A DNA stretch of 51,378 nt from CAYLNC01 sp964534415 (GTDB taxonomy: Bacteria; Patescibacteriota; Minisyncoccia; Phycocordibacterales; JAACPR01), in the NCBI GenBank assembly GCA_964534415.1, contig CAZHOL010000001.1, positions 1-51,378 of the forward strand. Reading direction: 5' to 3'. The position numbers were made by a program, and so were the translations under genes. Shown piece after piece: positions 41,185-48,183 of this stretch. The notes beneath the pieces were generated by a model that searched no databases, was not told where the DNA came from, and saw only the letters and a list, made by a program, of their open reading frames with translations. Positions within the stretch are counted from its first letter, which is position 1; each line of letters begins with the position of its first letter.

Positions 41185-41379
41185 TCATTGTGTCTTGTTA
41201 TCGGGCAAACTGAATCCGATTCTCGGAGGGCGGATTTTTGTAACGCTGCTCGTTTTGGGAATAAGGAGATTTGCAAGTGACTTGTGTTTTTCAGGATTGT
41301 CATCAAGATATTCGCGCCAGGCTTTGTCAAAATCTACACCACTGCCTTTTTTAGGCTTAGCTGTATTAATTGTCGTCAT
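41185..41379 (-). CDS. Small protein of unknown function (64 aa), stand-alone cassette
   Basis: From the ATG at 41379, chosen because GGAGAG lies 7 nt upstream. A longer TTG start at 41454 coincides with the -35 box and is rejected. The product is soluble and basic with a central acidic helix: MTTINTAKPKKGSGVDFDKA, then YLDDNPEKHKSLANLL, and a Pro/Arg-rich end. No family was recognised. It has a consensus-like promoter and a terminator on its own strand. A longer plus-strand frame across the same bases is judged a shadow. Confidence 0.65.
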   Translation of the reverse strand: MTTINTAKPKKGSGVDFDKAWREYLDDNPEKHKSLANLLIPKTSSVTKIRPPRIGFSLPDNKTQ

Positions 41380-41425
41380 TGGAGTACTCTCCGGCTTGGG
41401 GTTTGTGCTGAAATTTCCTGTTAAA

Positions 41426-41454
41426 AATTTACCTTGTGAGGAAGTTAAAGTCAA
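41426..41454 (-). promoter_or_regulatory. Promoter of the 41185-41379 gene (divergent pair)
   Basis: On the minus strand, TTGACT (41454-41449), 17-nt spacer, TAAATT (41431-41426). Its -35 forms one arm of the inverted repeat AGTCAAA/TTTGACT (41449-41471) shared with the opposite promoter. Confidence 0.62.
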
Positions 41455-41465
41455 ATATTTTATGT

Positions 41466-41493
41466 TTGACTTTCTTTATATAAAGTATAGTGT
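41466..41493 (+). promoter_or_regulatory. Possible promoter of the 41587 gene (divergent pair)
   Basis: TTGACT (41466-41471) with TAGTGT at 41488-41493 (16 nt). A better -10-like TATAGT at 41486-41491 has only 14 nt spacing. The -35 boxes of the two divergent promoters lie 11 nt apart in an inverted repeat. Confidence 0.45.
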
Positions 41494-41537
41494 TTTACAC
41501 AGATCATCCTCTAAAACCGGAGCCATTTGTTCTGGTT

Positions 41538-41558
41538 GCCTACGCATAGTGTGTAGGC
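41538..41558 (+). promoter_or_regulatory. Leader hairpin of the 41587 gene
   Basis: GCCTACGCA (41538-41546) pairs with TGTGTAGGC (41550-41558) with one G-U and a 3-nt loop, 13 nt before the Shine-Dalgarno AAAGGAG. Confidence 0.5.
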
Positions 41559-41586
41559 GCGTTGGGGATGAAAGGAGAGTCCGAAC

Positions 41587-42261
41587 ATGAGCAAAAATAA
41601 AATAAAAAGTCGGGTATCACTGCACGAGATTTTGTTTGGTGATCTAGGTGAGAGAGGGTTGTGTCTCGAAACTACAATTCGAGATCCCAATATCTCACGT
41701 GAGGAAGCCATATCTATGAATAAATGCGGGCGTTTCACTCGGAGCTATTACCACAGGTATTGCCACCATTACTTTTTGGGGGAAGTTAAATTTTTGCAAA
41801 TCAATCAGTCCGATAAGTGTATGATAACGATCAGACTGGCCGCCGGTTACGGCGGTATGATTCCTTTCGTTGAGGAGATGGCAAAAAATGAGCTGACAAA
41901 GCTTGAACAGGATGTCGGCTTGAAGCGCGCAGAAAACTTTGGCCGTCACATCGTTAATAGTTTGCCAGACTTTAACTTCGAAATTTCAATGAGAAGAGAC
42001 GAGCCATTTTTGGCCATGGCATCACGAGTCGTAGTCGAAATTTGTATTGCTCTCGGTGTCGACATCTCAAAGAAGTCGGATCGGGGTGATGGTTCTTACG
42101 AAATTGAACAAGCTCTCAAGAATGTAAAAACTAGTAGAGAACAACAGGTTTTGTATCGCGGCAAATGGATGTCTGAGGAAGATTTTCGGGCGAAGTTCAT
42201 TCAAGACAACATCAAGGAGGCTCTCTTGGCTCATGGTGCCGAGGTCACGAAGAAGACTTGA
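41587..42261 (+). CDS. Protein of unknown function, stand-alone cassette
   Basis: 224 aa from the ATG at 41587, supported by AAGGAG 9 nt upstream. Soluble. An N-terminal segment SRVSLHEILFGDLGERGLCL is followed by a Cys/His/Tyr-rich stretch (NKCGRFTRSYYHRYCHHYF) that could bind a metal, a beta segment with MITIRLAAGYGGMIPFVEEM, and a charged C-terminal helix ending in AHGAEVTKKT. No family was recognised. Confidence 0.72.
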   Translation: MSKNKIKSRVSLHEILFGDLGERGLCLETTIRDPNISREEAISMNKCGRFTRSYYHRYCHHYFLGEVKFLQINQSDKCMITIRLAAGYGGMIPFVEEMAKNELTKLEQDVGLKRAENFGRHIVNSLPDFNFEISMRRDEPFLAMASRVVVEICIALGVDISKKSDRGDGSYEIEQALKNVKTSREQQVLYRGKWMSEEDFRAKFIQDNIKEALLAHGAEVTKKT

Positions 42262-42282
42262 TACGTGTTCGTTTGGTTGTGG

Positions 42283-42320
42283 AGAGGGGTGCTAACTTTG
42301 GCACTCCTCTTTTCTTTTTC
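42283..42320 (+). terminator. Terminator of the 41587 gene
   Basis: AGAGGGGTGC (42283-42292) pairs with GCACTCCTCT (42301-42310), loop TAACTTTG, then TTTTCTTTTTCT. Confidence 0.85.
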
Positions 42321-42345
42321 TGATTACTAACAATTGATTTGATTA

Positions 42346-42375
42346 AAGCCCCGCCGGAATCTTCCGGCGGGGCTT
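42346..42375 (-). terminator. GC-rich hairpin ending the 42403-43089 gene
   Basis: AAGCCCCGCCGGAA/TTCCGGCGGGGCTT (42346-42359 with 42362-42375), a 14-bp near-perfect palindrome. The following T tract on the minus strand is short (TTTAATC), so it may work in either direction. Confidence 0.65.
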
Positions 42376-42402
42376 AGCTATTTTCAAATTATGACTCATG
42401 TC

Positions 42403-43089
42403 TCAATCAAGCTGGATAGCATTAGGCTTCGGTAATAAAGTCCGTGCACTATGTTCAACATGGACCTCTCTATTCTCCATTACCCCCTTACTTATCAATA
42501 GAGCTTCGTGCGCCATCGCGCAAACCTCTTTTAGGGTTGGCGAATGAGAAAGTCTGAGGTGCATCGAAAAGCTTTCAAACTTGTTGTCTATCACAAATTG
42601 CATAAAATCACGAATCTCAGGATCAAGCCAGTCGACCTCGAGTGCCTTCTCCATAAAGCTGATCAATGACCACGTTCTTTTGAATGACACGCGGCAGTAT
42701 ATTTTATTGACTGCAAATGGATTTTCATATTTCGGATTGTTTGAATCAAGTGGTCTAATAGTAAACACATTGCTCACACTCACGATGCTTGTGTCCATTT
42801 TGTCCATGGACTTCATCTCTTCGAGCAAAATCTCACAGATTTCTTTGGTGGTCGGTTCCTTTGAGAGGGAAAGCGTGCCACCATATGAAAAATGTTTGCT
42901 CGTCAAAATGTAGTCGAGAAAACCTTTGATGAATGCGTCAATTCCTTCAATTAAACGGATTTCGTTGGCGATTTTCACCCAATCATCTGTTTGAGTGAAC
43001 TCGACTCTCCACCAGCTCTTGCCAGCGGGTGCCGTATCTTTTATTCCTTCTGCTGGCACCAGTTTGAATAGCTGTGATTTGGCTTTCAT
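42403..43089 (-). CDS. Protein with two tandem repeats of an unknown domain, stand-alone cassette
   Basis: 228 aa. Two copies of a domain of about 65 residues can be aligned by eye. Each begins RVEFTQ/RVSFKR, continues through a GFLDYI/DFMQFV helix and a beta pair (LSLSKEPTTKEICE / LRLSHSPTLKEVCA), and ends in a helix (EILLEEMKS / AMAHEALLIS). A short basic N-terminus and a C-terminal tail flank them. No family was recognised. A Shine-Dalgarno (AGGAG) precedes the ATG, and TTGACT-17-TAGAGT lies upstream. Confidence 0.72.
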   Translation of the reverse strand: MKAKSQLFKLVPAEGIKDTAPAGKSWWRVEFTQTDDWVKIANEIRLIEGIDAFIKGFLDYILTSKHFSYGGTLSLSKEPTTKEICEILLEEMKSMDKMDTSIVSVSNVFTIRPLDSNNPKYENPFAVNKIYCRVSFKRTWSLISFMEKALEVDWLDPEIRDFMQFVIDNKFESFSMHLRLSHSPTLKEVCAMAHEALLISKGVMENREVHVEHSARTLLPKPNAIQLD

Positions 43090-43132
43090 TATGGGACTCC
43101 TGTATCTGGTTTAAAATAGCATTTCCTTTTCA

Positions 43133-43161
43133 ACTCTATCTTTTTGACTGTTTGAAGTCAA
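43133..43161 (-). promoter_or_regulatory. Promoter of the 42403-43089 gene
   Basis: Minus-strand TTGACT (43161-43156), 17-nt spacer, TAGAGT (43138-43133). The -35 forms one arm of the inverted repeat TTGACT/AGTCAA (43144-43161). Confidence 0.62.
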
Positions 43162-43206
43162 TAAAAAAACCGGACGGCCAGAGCTGTTTGCTGTTGGCTG
43201 TCCGGT
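43162..43206 (-). terminator. Terminator of the 43243-43818 gene
   Basis: ACCGGAC-g-GCCA (43169-43180) pairs with TGGC-t-GTCCGGT (43195-43206). On the minus strand a run of seven T follows. It abuts the next gene's -35. Confidence 0.85.
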
Positions 43207-43242
43207 ACTATTGTCGATTGGCGATTTACTAGTCAAATAACA

Positions 43243-43818
43243 TCAGCTGACCTGATCGGTGACGTCCTCCCAGTCCAGGGTCGTCGCTCGAGTGCCTTCT
43301 CCGCAAAATTCGCGAGAGAAAAGCAACTTGTATGCTTCAATGACACTCATCCCGTCATAGGGACTATCTGGTGAGTTGTAAAACTTGTCTTTCAGCTCAA
43401 TGTACAAGCCCATATAGAGCGTAATCCATGTATTGGGTATCAACTCAGGCACACAATCACAGAAAGTTTGAATCATTGTACGCATCAATTCGCCAAGAGT
43501 GCTGGTAACGGTCAGACCGTGTCTGATATCGGTCTGAGTCGCTTTATCACCGGTAAACATGTTGGGGTCAGCGACCAAGCACATCATGGAGTGAACTTTT
43601 GGTATCCAAATGCCACTCTCGAACTTCATCTCGGAATAGGTATGGAACAGATCGCAGATCAATGTGTGCTGATGTTTGTTCAACATGAACGGTAACGTTC
43701 TGCCTGAATAGGTCAGATGCACCGGCCAGTATTCTTCCGATTCAAATGGAGTTGAAATGATGCCAGCTTCGTAAAGTTTCGTACGCAACATAACATTGAC
43801 ATCGCTCGTGTTGCTCAT
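43243..43818 (-). CDS. Protein of unknown function, stand-alone cassette
   Basis: 191 aa. Soluble, with several Cys and His (CDLFHTYSEMKF, SMMCLVADPN, FCDCVPELIP) and aromatic clusters. The C-terminal part has DGMSVIEAYKLLFSREFCGE. No family was recognised. A GAGGT Shine-Dalgarno precedes the ATG and the same TAGAGT -10 as the neighbouring gene is used, so the two may share control. Confidence 0.7.
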   Translation of the reverse strand: MSNTSDVNVMLRTKLYEAGIISTPFESEEYWPVHLTYSGRTLPFMLNKHQHTLICDLFHTYSEMKFESGIWIPKVHSMMCLVADPNMFTGDKATQTDIRHGLTVTSTLGELMRTMIQTFCDCVPELIPNTWITLYMGLYIELKDKFYNSPDSPYDGMSVIEAYKLLFSREFCGEGTRATTLDWEDVTDQVS

Positions 43819-43859
43819 GACAGAACCTCGGTTAGTTGTTGTATTGTACTTCTGCGATT

Positions 43860-43888
43860 ACTCTATACCCGTAGGTTGCTGTGGTCAA
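43860..43888 (-). promoter_or_regulatory. Promoter of the 43243-43818 gene
   Basis: Minus-strand TTGACC (43888-43883), 17-nt spacer, TAGAGT (43865-43860). Confidence 0.58.
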
Positions 43889-44257
43889 TAGGGGAGAATT
43901 CACTGTTTTAGCAGTTTTCTAAGTTTGAAAAAGCGACCAAATGATTCTTGCGAAAATATTTCAAGAATAATTTATTCTAGTAAGAGAATTTTTTTTCGAA
44001 TAATTTTAATAAAGGAGAGATTGATAAAGTTTGAAAAAGCGACTGTGGATAACTTAATAGGGCTAGGGCCTTTATTTATATAGTATGTCGCACAATATAT
44101 CTTTGCGGTAACATCTATAAATAAGATAAGGCCAGAATCGACTACATTAATCCTGGCCAACTATCTTTGCATTATTGTGTTTAGATAAATTTAATTTAAT
44201 TAATTATATTTATTGACTATAACCATCCATAACTTCCCCCGAGACCATTAGAGATAT
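43889..44257. other. Intergenic region without a convincing gene
   Basis: About 370 nt, AT-rich. It holds a 17-bp direct repeat AAGTTTGAAAAAGCGAC (43921-43937 and 44027-44043), one consensus DnaA-box-like TGTGGATAA (44044-44052), an orphan AAAGGAGAG (44011-44019) without a good start codon at the right distance, and a GGCCAG/CTGGCC inverted repeat around 44132-44158. A 62-aa minus-strand frame here has no Shine-Dalgarno or -10 support and is not called. Confidence 0.6.
43921..44043 (+). repeat. 17-bp direct repeat pair
   Basis: AAGTTTGAAAAAGCGAC occurs at 43921-43937 and 44027-44043, 106 bp apart. In the second copy it runs directly into a DnaA-box-like TGTGGATAA. Confidence 0.7.
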
Positions 44258-44628
44258 CTACGCCGCGAATTGCTGCAAAAATGCCCAAACCCATTTAACC
44301 ACTCCAGTGAGAAAGTTTGCTGCGATCAAGATAAGCTTTCCAAGAAATGCAAATAGTGGATAGAATAATCCTTCCCAAATCTTTCCGGCATTTAATCCGA
44401 NNNNNNNNNNNNNNNNNNNNNNNNNNNNNNNNNNNNNNNNNNNNNNNNNNNNNNNNNNNNNNNNNNNNNNNNNNNNNNNNNNNNNNNNNNNNNNNNNNNN
44501 AATGCAAATAGTGGATAGAATAATCCTTCCCAAATCTTTCCGGCATTTAATCCGAGCAAGCTTAGCACAACCAAGATGACTACTAGTATCAAAATTATTT
44601 GAATAAAACCGCTTTTGTTATTTTTCAT
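44258..44628 (-). CDS. Small two-helix membrane protein, split by an assembly gap
   Basis: Reading from the ATG at 44628 gives MKNNKSGFIQIILILVVILV, a helix, then LNAGKIWEGLFYPLFA. The frame then enters 100 N. After the gap the sequence repeats the last 55 bases and continues FLGKLILIAANFLTGVVKWV to the stop at 44258. Joining the copies gives one uninterrupted protein of about 70 aa with two membrane helices. Function unknown; it ends near the M23 operon but is separately placed. Confidence 0.7.
44346..44400 (+). repeat. 55-bp duplicate flanking an N gap (first copy)
   Basis: Bases 44346-44400 are identical to 44501-44555 on the other side of the 100-N block. This is the signature of two contig ends that overlap but were joined by a default-size gap. 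Confidence 0.92.
44401..44500. other. Assembly gap (100 N), probably artificial
   Basis: Exactly 100 N between two identical 55-bp sequences. The true distance is probably negative (an overlap), so no sequence is missing. Confidence 0.9.
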
Positions 44629-44651
44629 AAAAATATTATATCAAACTTTTT

Positions 44652-45968
44652 TTAAAGTTTTGGTAAATAAGACATCGGATCGTAATATGCGTCCAAGTTT
44701 GCGAAAACACCAGTTGCATTCGTTGCTGAACATCCACCACCGGACCCGAAATCACTGTATTTGCCGACGCGCACGCCTTGAGATGCGTATACGCTCAAAT
44801 GCAAATGCGGACCAGTGCTAATTCCTGTATTTCCAGATAGGGCAATCACTTCACCACGACTTACCTTTTGTCCCTGTGAAACAAGAACGTTTGAAAGGTG
44901 TGCGTATAATGAACTAAGACCATTATTATGTTTAATCAAAACCCATTTTCCCCAAGCTCGACAGCCAGGGAAGGCGTCCGTGTTTTCAAAACCCTCAACA
45001 GTACCTGATTCAACTGACTTGACCTGTGTTCCAACTGGCGTTCCAAAGTCTGTACCTGGGTGATATGCTCTACCATAAATGCCGGGATTGTTTTTCGCAA
45101 AGCTAGTGCCACCAAACTGTTGAGTCACGATAATATTGTCTAGAGGCCAACCCAAAATTCCCCTGCCAGCTTTTGGAAAAGAATTAGGATCAATCAAATA
45201 ATTTAATTTCGATTCAATTTTTAAAAGCTCTTCTTCGAAAGCCTTCTTTTCAGCGAGCTTCTGATTCAAAATTCTTTGATATTCTGATTCCTCGTTTTTG
45301 GTGATTTTCAATAGTTGAGCTTTTTCATTTTGGGTCGATTTTACAACTTCTGTCTCCCCTGCCAAAATTGTTTTTTGTTTTGATAAATTATTTTTCTCAG
45401 CTAATTTAGTATCTTGAGTTTCTTTCAATTCTGCGCGAGTTTTTTCCAACTCATCAATTTCCGCCCTTAATTTTTTTTGAAGTTTTTCTGTAGACTCATA
45501 GTCGATCCAAAAATCAGATAACTGTTCGAATTGCAAAAACTTTTCTATTAAAGAAATTTTTTCCATCTCATTTATTCTTCGAATTGATTCCGAAAGACCT
45601 TCAGAATTCTTTTTGATGTAGTGTTCCTTTTCTATAATTTCAAGATCCAATCTCTTGATCGTTAATTCTGCTCTAGAAATTTCTGCCTCTGTTTTCGCCA
45701 CATCATTCAATAGCTTCTTTTTTGTAGCCTCTAGAGAATTGATTGTACTTTGTAGATTATTAGCACGACCACTAGCTGAATTGAGTGCGGCTCTCTGTTT
45801 TGCTATTTCCTTCTCTAGTTGCTCGATCTTGTCTCTATTGGCATCAATTTGAGCGTTGAGCTTCTCAATTTCATCATCATTAGCAAAAGAAAGACTCGGA
45901 GCAAATGATAAAAGCATGCACAGCACTAAAATAATATTTGCAACATGAAACTTCAAATTACTTCTCAT
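44652..45968 (-). CDS. M23 peptidase with coiled coil (EnvC-like murein hydrolase)
   Basis: 438 aa: signal peptide (about 1-29, ending SLSFA-N), two long coiled-coil segments (about 30-260), and a LytM/M23 domain with zinc ligands in HPGTDFGTP and GPHLHLSVY and the core WGKWVLIKHNNGLSSLYAHL. The motifs suggest an active endopeptidase, in contrast to many inactive EnvC-type activators. It overlaps murG by 11 nt. Confidence 0.93.
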   Translation of the reverse strand: MRSNLKFHVANIILVLCMLLSFAPSLSFANDDEIEKLNAQIDANRDKIEQLEKEIAKQRAALNSASGRANNLQSTINSLEATKKKLLNDVAKTEAEISRAELTIKRLDLEIIEKEHYIKKNSEGLSESIRRINEMEKISLIEKFLQFEQLSDFWIDYESTEKLQKKLRAEIDELEKTRAELKETQDTKLAEKNNLSKQKTILAGETEVVKSTQNEKAQLLKITKNEESEYQRILNQKLAEKKAFEEELLKIESKLNYLIDPNSFPKAGRGILGWPLDNIIVTQQFGGTSFAKNNPGIYGRAYHPGTDFGTPVGTQVKSVESGTVEGFENTDAFPGCRAWGKWVLIKHNNGLSSLYAHLSNVLVSQGQKVSRGEVIALSGNTGISTGPHLHLSVYASQGVRVGKYSDFGSGGGCSATNATGVFANLDAYYDPMSYLPKL

Positions 45969-47085
45969 GTTTTAATGCAATGTTAATAATCTCATTTGCA
46001 ATTGTTCTTGCAGCATTTGGTTTTGCAAATTCCTGCGCAGCTGTTTTCATTGAATCTGCGACCGCTTGATTGTTCAGAATTTTATCAATTTCTTCCATTA
46101 AAATTTCGTTGCTGAGATTAGATTCTTCGATTACGACTGCGGCCCCACTACGTGCATATGTATATGCATTCTTGTATTGATGATTGCCGTTAGAATTTGT
46201 AATTGGAATTACAATGCTCGGAATCTTCCAAAGTGAAATTTCAAAAATTGTAGAACCGGCTCTTGAAATTATTAAATCAGATGCGCCGGCGGACATTCTC
46301 ATGGCCAAATCGTCTAGATAATCGAAAGGTCTGTATCTCTTTTTGAATTGAGAGTCGCTCAGAATTAAATCTCCGAGATCCTTGATTTCTTTGAATGAAT
46401 CACGACCTGTCTGATGAATGACTTGATATTTTTTTACCAAATCAGTGAGCGTATCCATTATTGCATCATTAATAATTTTTGCTCCTTGTGAGCCTCCTAA
46501 GACAAAAATTACTGGCACCCCTGGTTCGAGGTCCAGAAATTCAAATGCACCCTGCTTTGACACAAGAGCGATTTCTTTACGTACTGGATTACCCGTCCAA
46601 GCAGTTTTATCCGCAGGAAAATATTGTTTGGCTTCAGGATATGAAATAGCAATTTTGTCCGCAAATTTCCCTGCCCACATATTTACCCTGCCCGGATAAC
46701 TATCTGATTCGTGAATGACTATTGGTATGCGCAATATTCTACCTGCTAGCACAACAGGAAAACTCCCGTAACCACCTTTACTAAAAATTACATCTGGATA
46801 AAACCAAAATACTTTCCACATCGCAACTAGCACACCAATTGCAGTTTTAAATAGATCAATAAAATTTAATATTGAAGAATAGATTCTCCGTTTACCGGCT
46901 GGAACTTTCTCAAAATATATTTGTTGCTCGAATAAAGCTTTCTCATTGTATGGAGATGGCGCGAAAAAAACCAAATTAGGGTCGAGAAATTTCTGTTCCT
47001 TGCAAATTTGTCGCAACTCTTCTGCAATAGCAATAATCGGATAAAAATGTCCGCCAGTAACTCCACCTGTTAAGATAATTTTCAT
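45958..47085 (-). CDS. murG: UDP-GlcNAc:lipid I N-acetylglucosaminyltransferase
   Basis: 375 aa. Glycine-rich N-terminal loop TGGVTGGHFYPIIAIAEEL, FSKGGYGSFPVVLAG and HESDSYPGRVN in the N-lobe, and the C-lobe motifs VLGGSQGAKIIN and LIISRAGSTIFEIS. It makes lipid II at the inner membrane. It overlaps ftsW by 4 nt. Confidence 0.97.
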   Translation of the reverse strand: MKIILTGGVTGGHFYPIIAIAEELRQICKEQKFLDPNLVFFAPSPYNEKALFEQQIYFEKVPAGKRRIYSSILNFIDLFKTAIGVLVAMWKVFWFYPDVIFSKGGYGSFPVVLAGRILRIPIVIHESDSYPGRVNMWAGKFADKIAISYPEAKQYFPADKTAWTGNPVRKEIALVSKQGAFEFLDLEPGVPVIFVLGGSQGAKIINDAIMDTLTDLVKKYQVIHQTGRDSFKEIKDLGDLILSDSQFKKRYRPFDYLDDLAMRMSAGASDLIISRAGSTIFEISLWKIPSIVIPITNSNGNHQYKNAYTYARSGAAVVIEESNLSNEILMEEIDKILNNQAVADSMKTAAQEFAKPNAARTIANEIINIALKHEK

Positions 47086-48182
47086 ATATTTTTATATCTG
47101 GAAATATTAAGTATTACTCCGCATGCACACAATGAAAAGAATAAAGCGGTTCCTCCGTGGCTCACGAATATCAGTGGCAAACCCGACAGAGGAAATATTC
47201 CCAACATTGATGCCATATTTAAAAACGATTGTGCAGTAATCATTATAGCAATTCCGAGCATTAGTAGTCCACCGAATGTATCCTTGATTTTGAAGCTCAC
47301 CATCATGGCTCTGATTGCGAAAAATACAAATAAAATGACCAGCGCGCTCGCCCCAAGAAAACCAAACTCTTCTGAGGCAACGGCAAAAATTGAGTCCCCT
47401 ATTGGTTCTGGCAAATAATTAAATTTTTGTATGCTTTGACCAAAACCTCTGCCGTTCAGGCCTCCAGAACCAATTGCGATCAGTGACTGCTGAATTTGGT
47501 AGCCAGATGACTGGGAATTTTGTTCTGGATTGATGAATGTTGTGATACGTTGCATCAAATATGGTCGACTCATGACTAGAACTAATAAAAAGATTAGTGA
47601 TGTCAATAGGAAAATTGCTAGATGTCGGATTTTTGCTCCTGAGACAAAATATATTGCGATTCCAGATAAGACCATAATGACAGTTGTGTCTGTATCTGGT
47701 TGCAATAACAGAATACCACCAGATATTCCAGAAATTATAAAAAATGGAATTAAGCCGTAACGTAACGTATTAACATTATTTTTCACTGTAGCAATCCATG
47801 CTGACAAATATAAAATGTAGGCAAACTTCAAAAATTCTGCCGGCTGAAATGTAAAACTTCCGATTGATATCCAACGTCTGGCGCCACCGTGTTCAAATCC
47901 GATTACTGGCAAAAAAACAGCTGCAGTCAGTAATATGGCAAAAAGTAAAATCCAAAACGCATATTTGCCCCAATATTTATAATTAACTTTTGAGACAAAG
48001 TAGCATCCAATAGATCCGAGAATTAATCCCATGCCAATTTGACCAGAAACAATTGAGCCGAACTTTGCACCACTTCTTGCAAGTAATCCTAATGACGCAG
48101 AGAAAAAAATAACCAATCCAAATGTCACTAATACAATTATTGTTATCAAAAGTGAACGATCAACTGGTTTGGTCTTAATCAT
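47082..48182 (-). CDS. ftsW: Lipid II polymerase FtsW (SEDS family)
   Basis: 366 aa with ten predicted membrane helices. SEDS motifs: GGARRWISIGSFTFQPAEFLK, LLQPDTDTTVIM with the catalytic Asp, IAIGSGGLNGRGFGQ, and EEFGFLGASALVILF. It is the partner of the ftsI product at 17384. The position between mraY and murG supports FtsW over RodA. Confidence 0.94.
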   Translation of the reverse strand: MIKTKPVDRSLLITIIVLVTFGLVIFFSASLGLLARSGAKFGSIVSGQIGMGLILGSIGCYFVSKVNYKYWGKYAFWILLFAILLTAAVFLPVIGFEHGGARRWISIGSFTFQPAEFLKFAYILYLSAWIATVKNNVNTLRYGLIPFFIISGISGGILLLQPDTDTTVIMVLSGIAIYFVSGAKIRHLAIFLLTSLIFLLVLVMSRPYLMQRITTFINPEQNSQSSGYQIQQSLIAIGSGGLNGRGFGQSIQKFNYLPEPIGDSIFAVASEEFGFLGASALVILFVFFAIRAMMVSFKIKDTFGGLLMLGIAIMITAQSFLNMASMLGIFPLSGLPLIFVSHGGTALFFSLCACGVILNISRYKNI

Positions 48183-48183
48183 T

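Noticed and set aside
41174..41590. 138-aa plus-strand open frame
   Set aside because: No promoter, Shine-Dalgarno or terminator on its strand, and it covers the leader of the 41587 gene. The minus-strand 64-aa gene explains the region better.
44044..44052. Possible replication origin
   Set aside because: Only one consensus DnaA box, no cluster, no AT-rich unwinding element beside it, and no dnaA or dnaN nearby.
44011..44085. Short peptide from TTG at 44021
   Set aside because: AAGGAG is only 3 nt before the TTG, too close to work, and the frame closes after 20 codons.
43972..44160. 62-aa minus-strand open frame in the gene-free region
   Set aside because: No -10 at leaderless distance, no Shine-Dalgarno, and AT-rich composition that gives such frames by chance.
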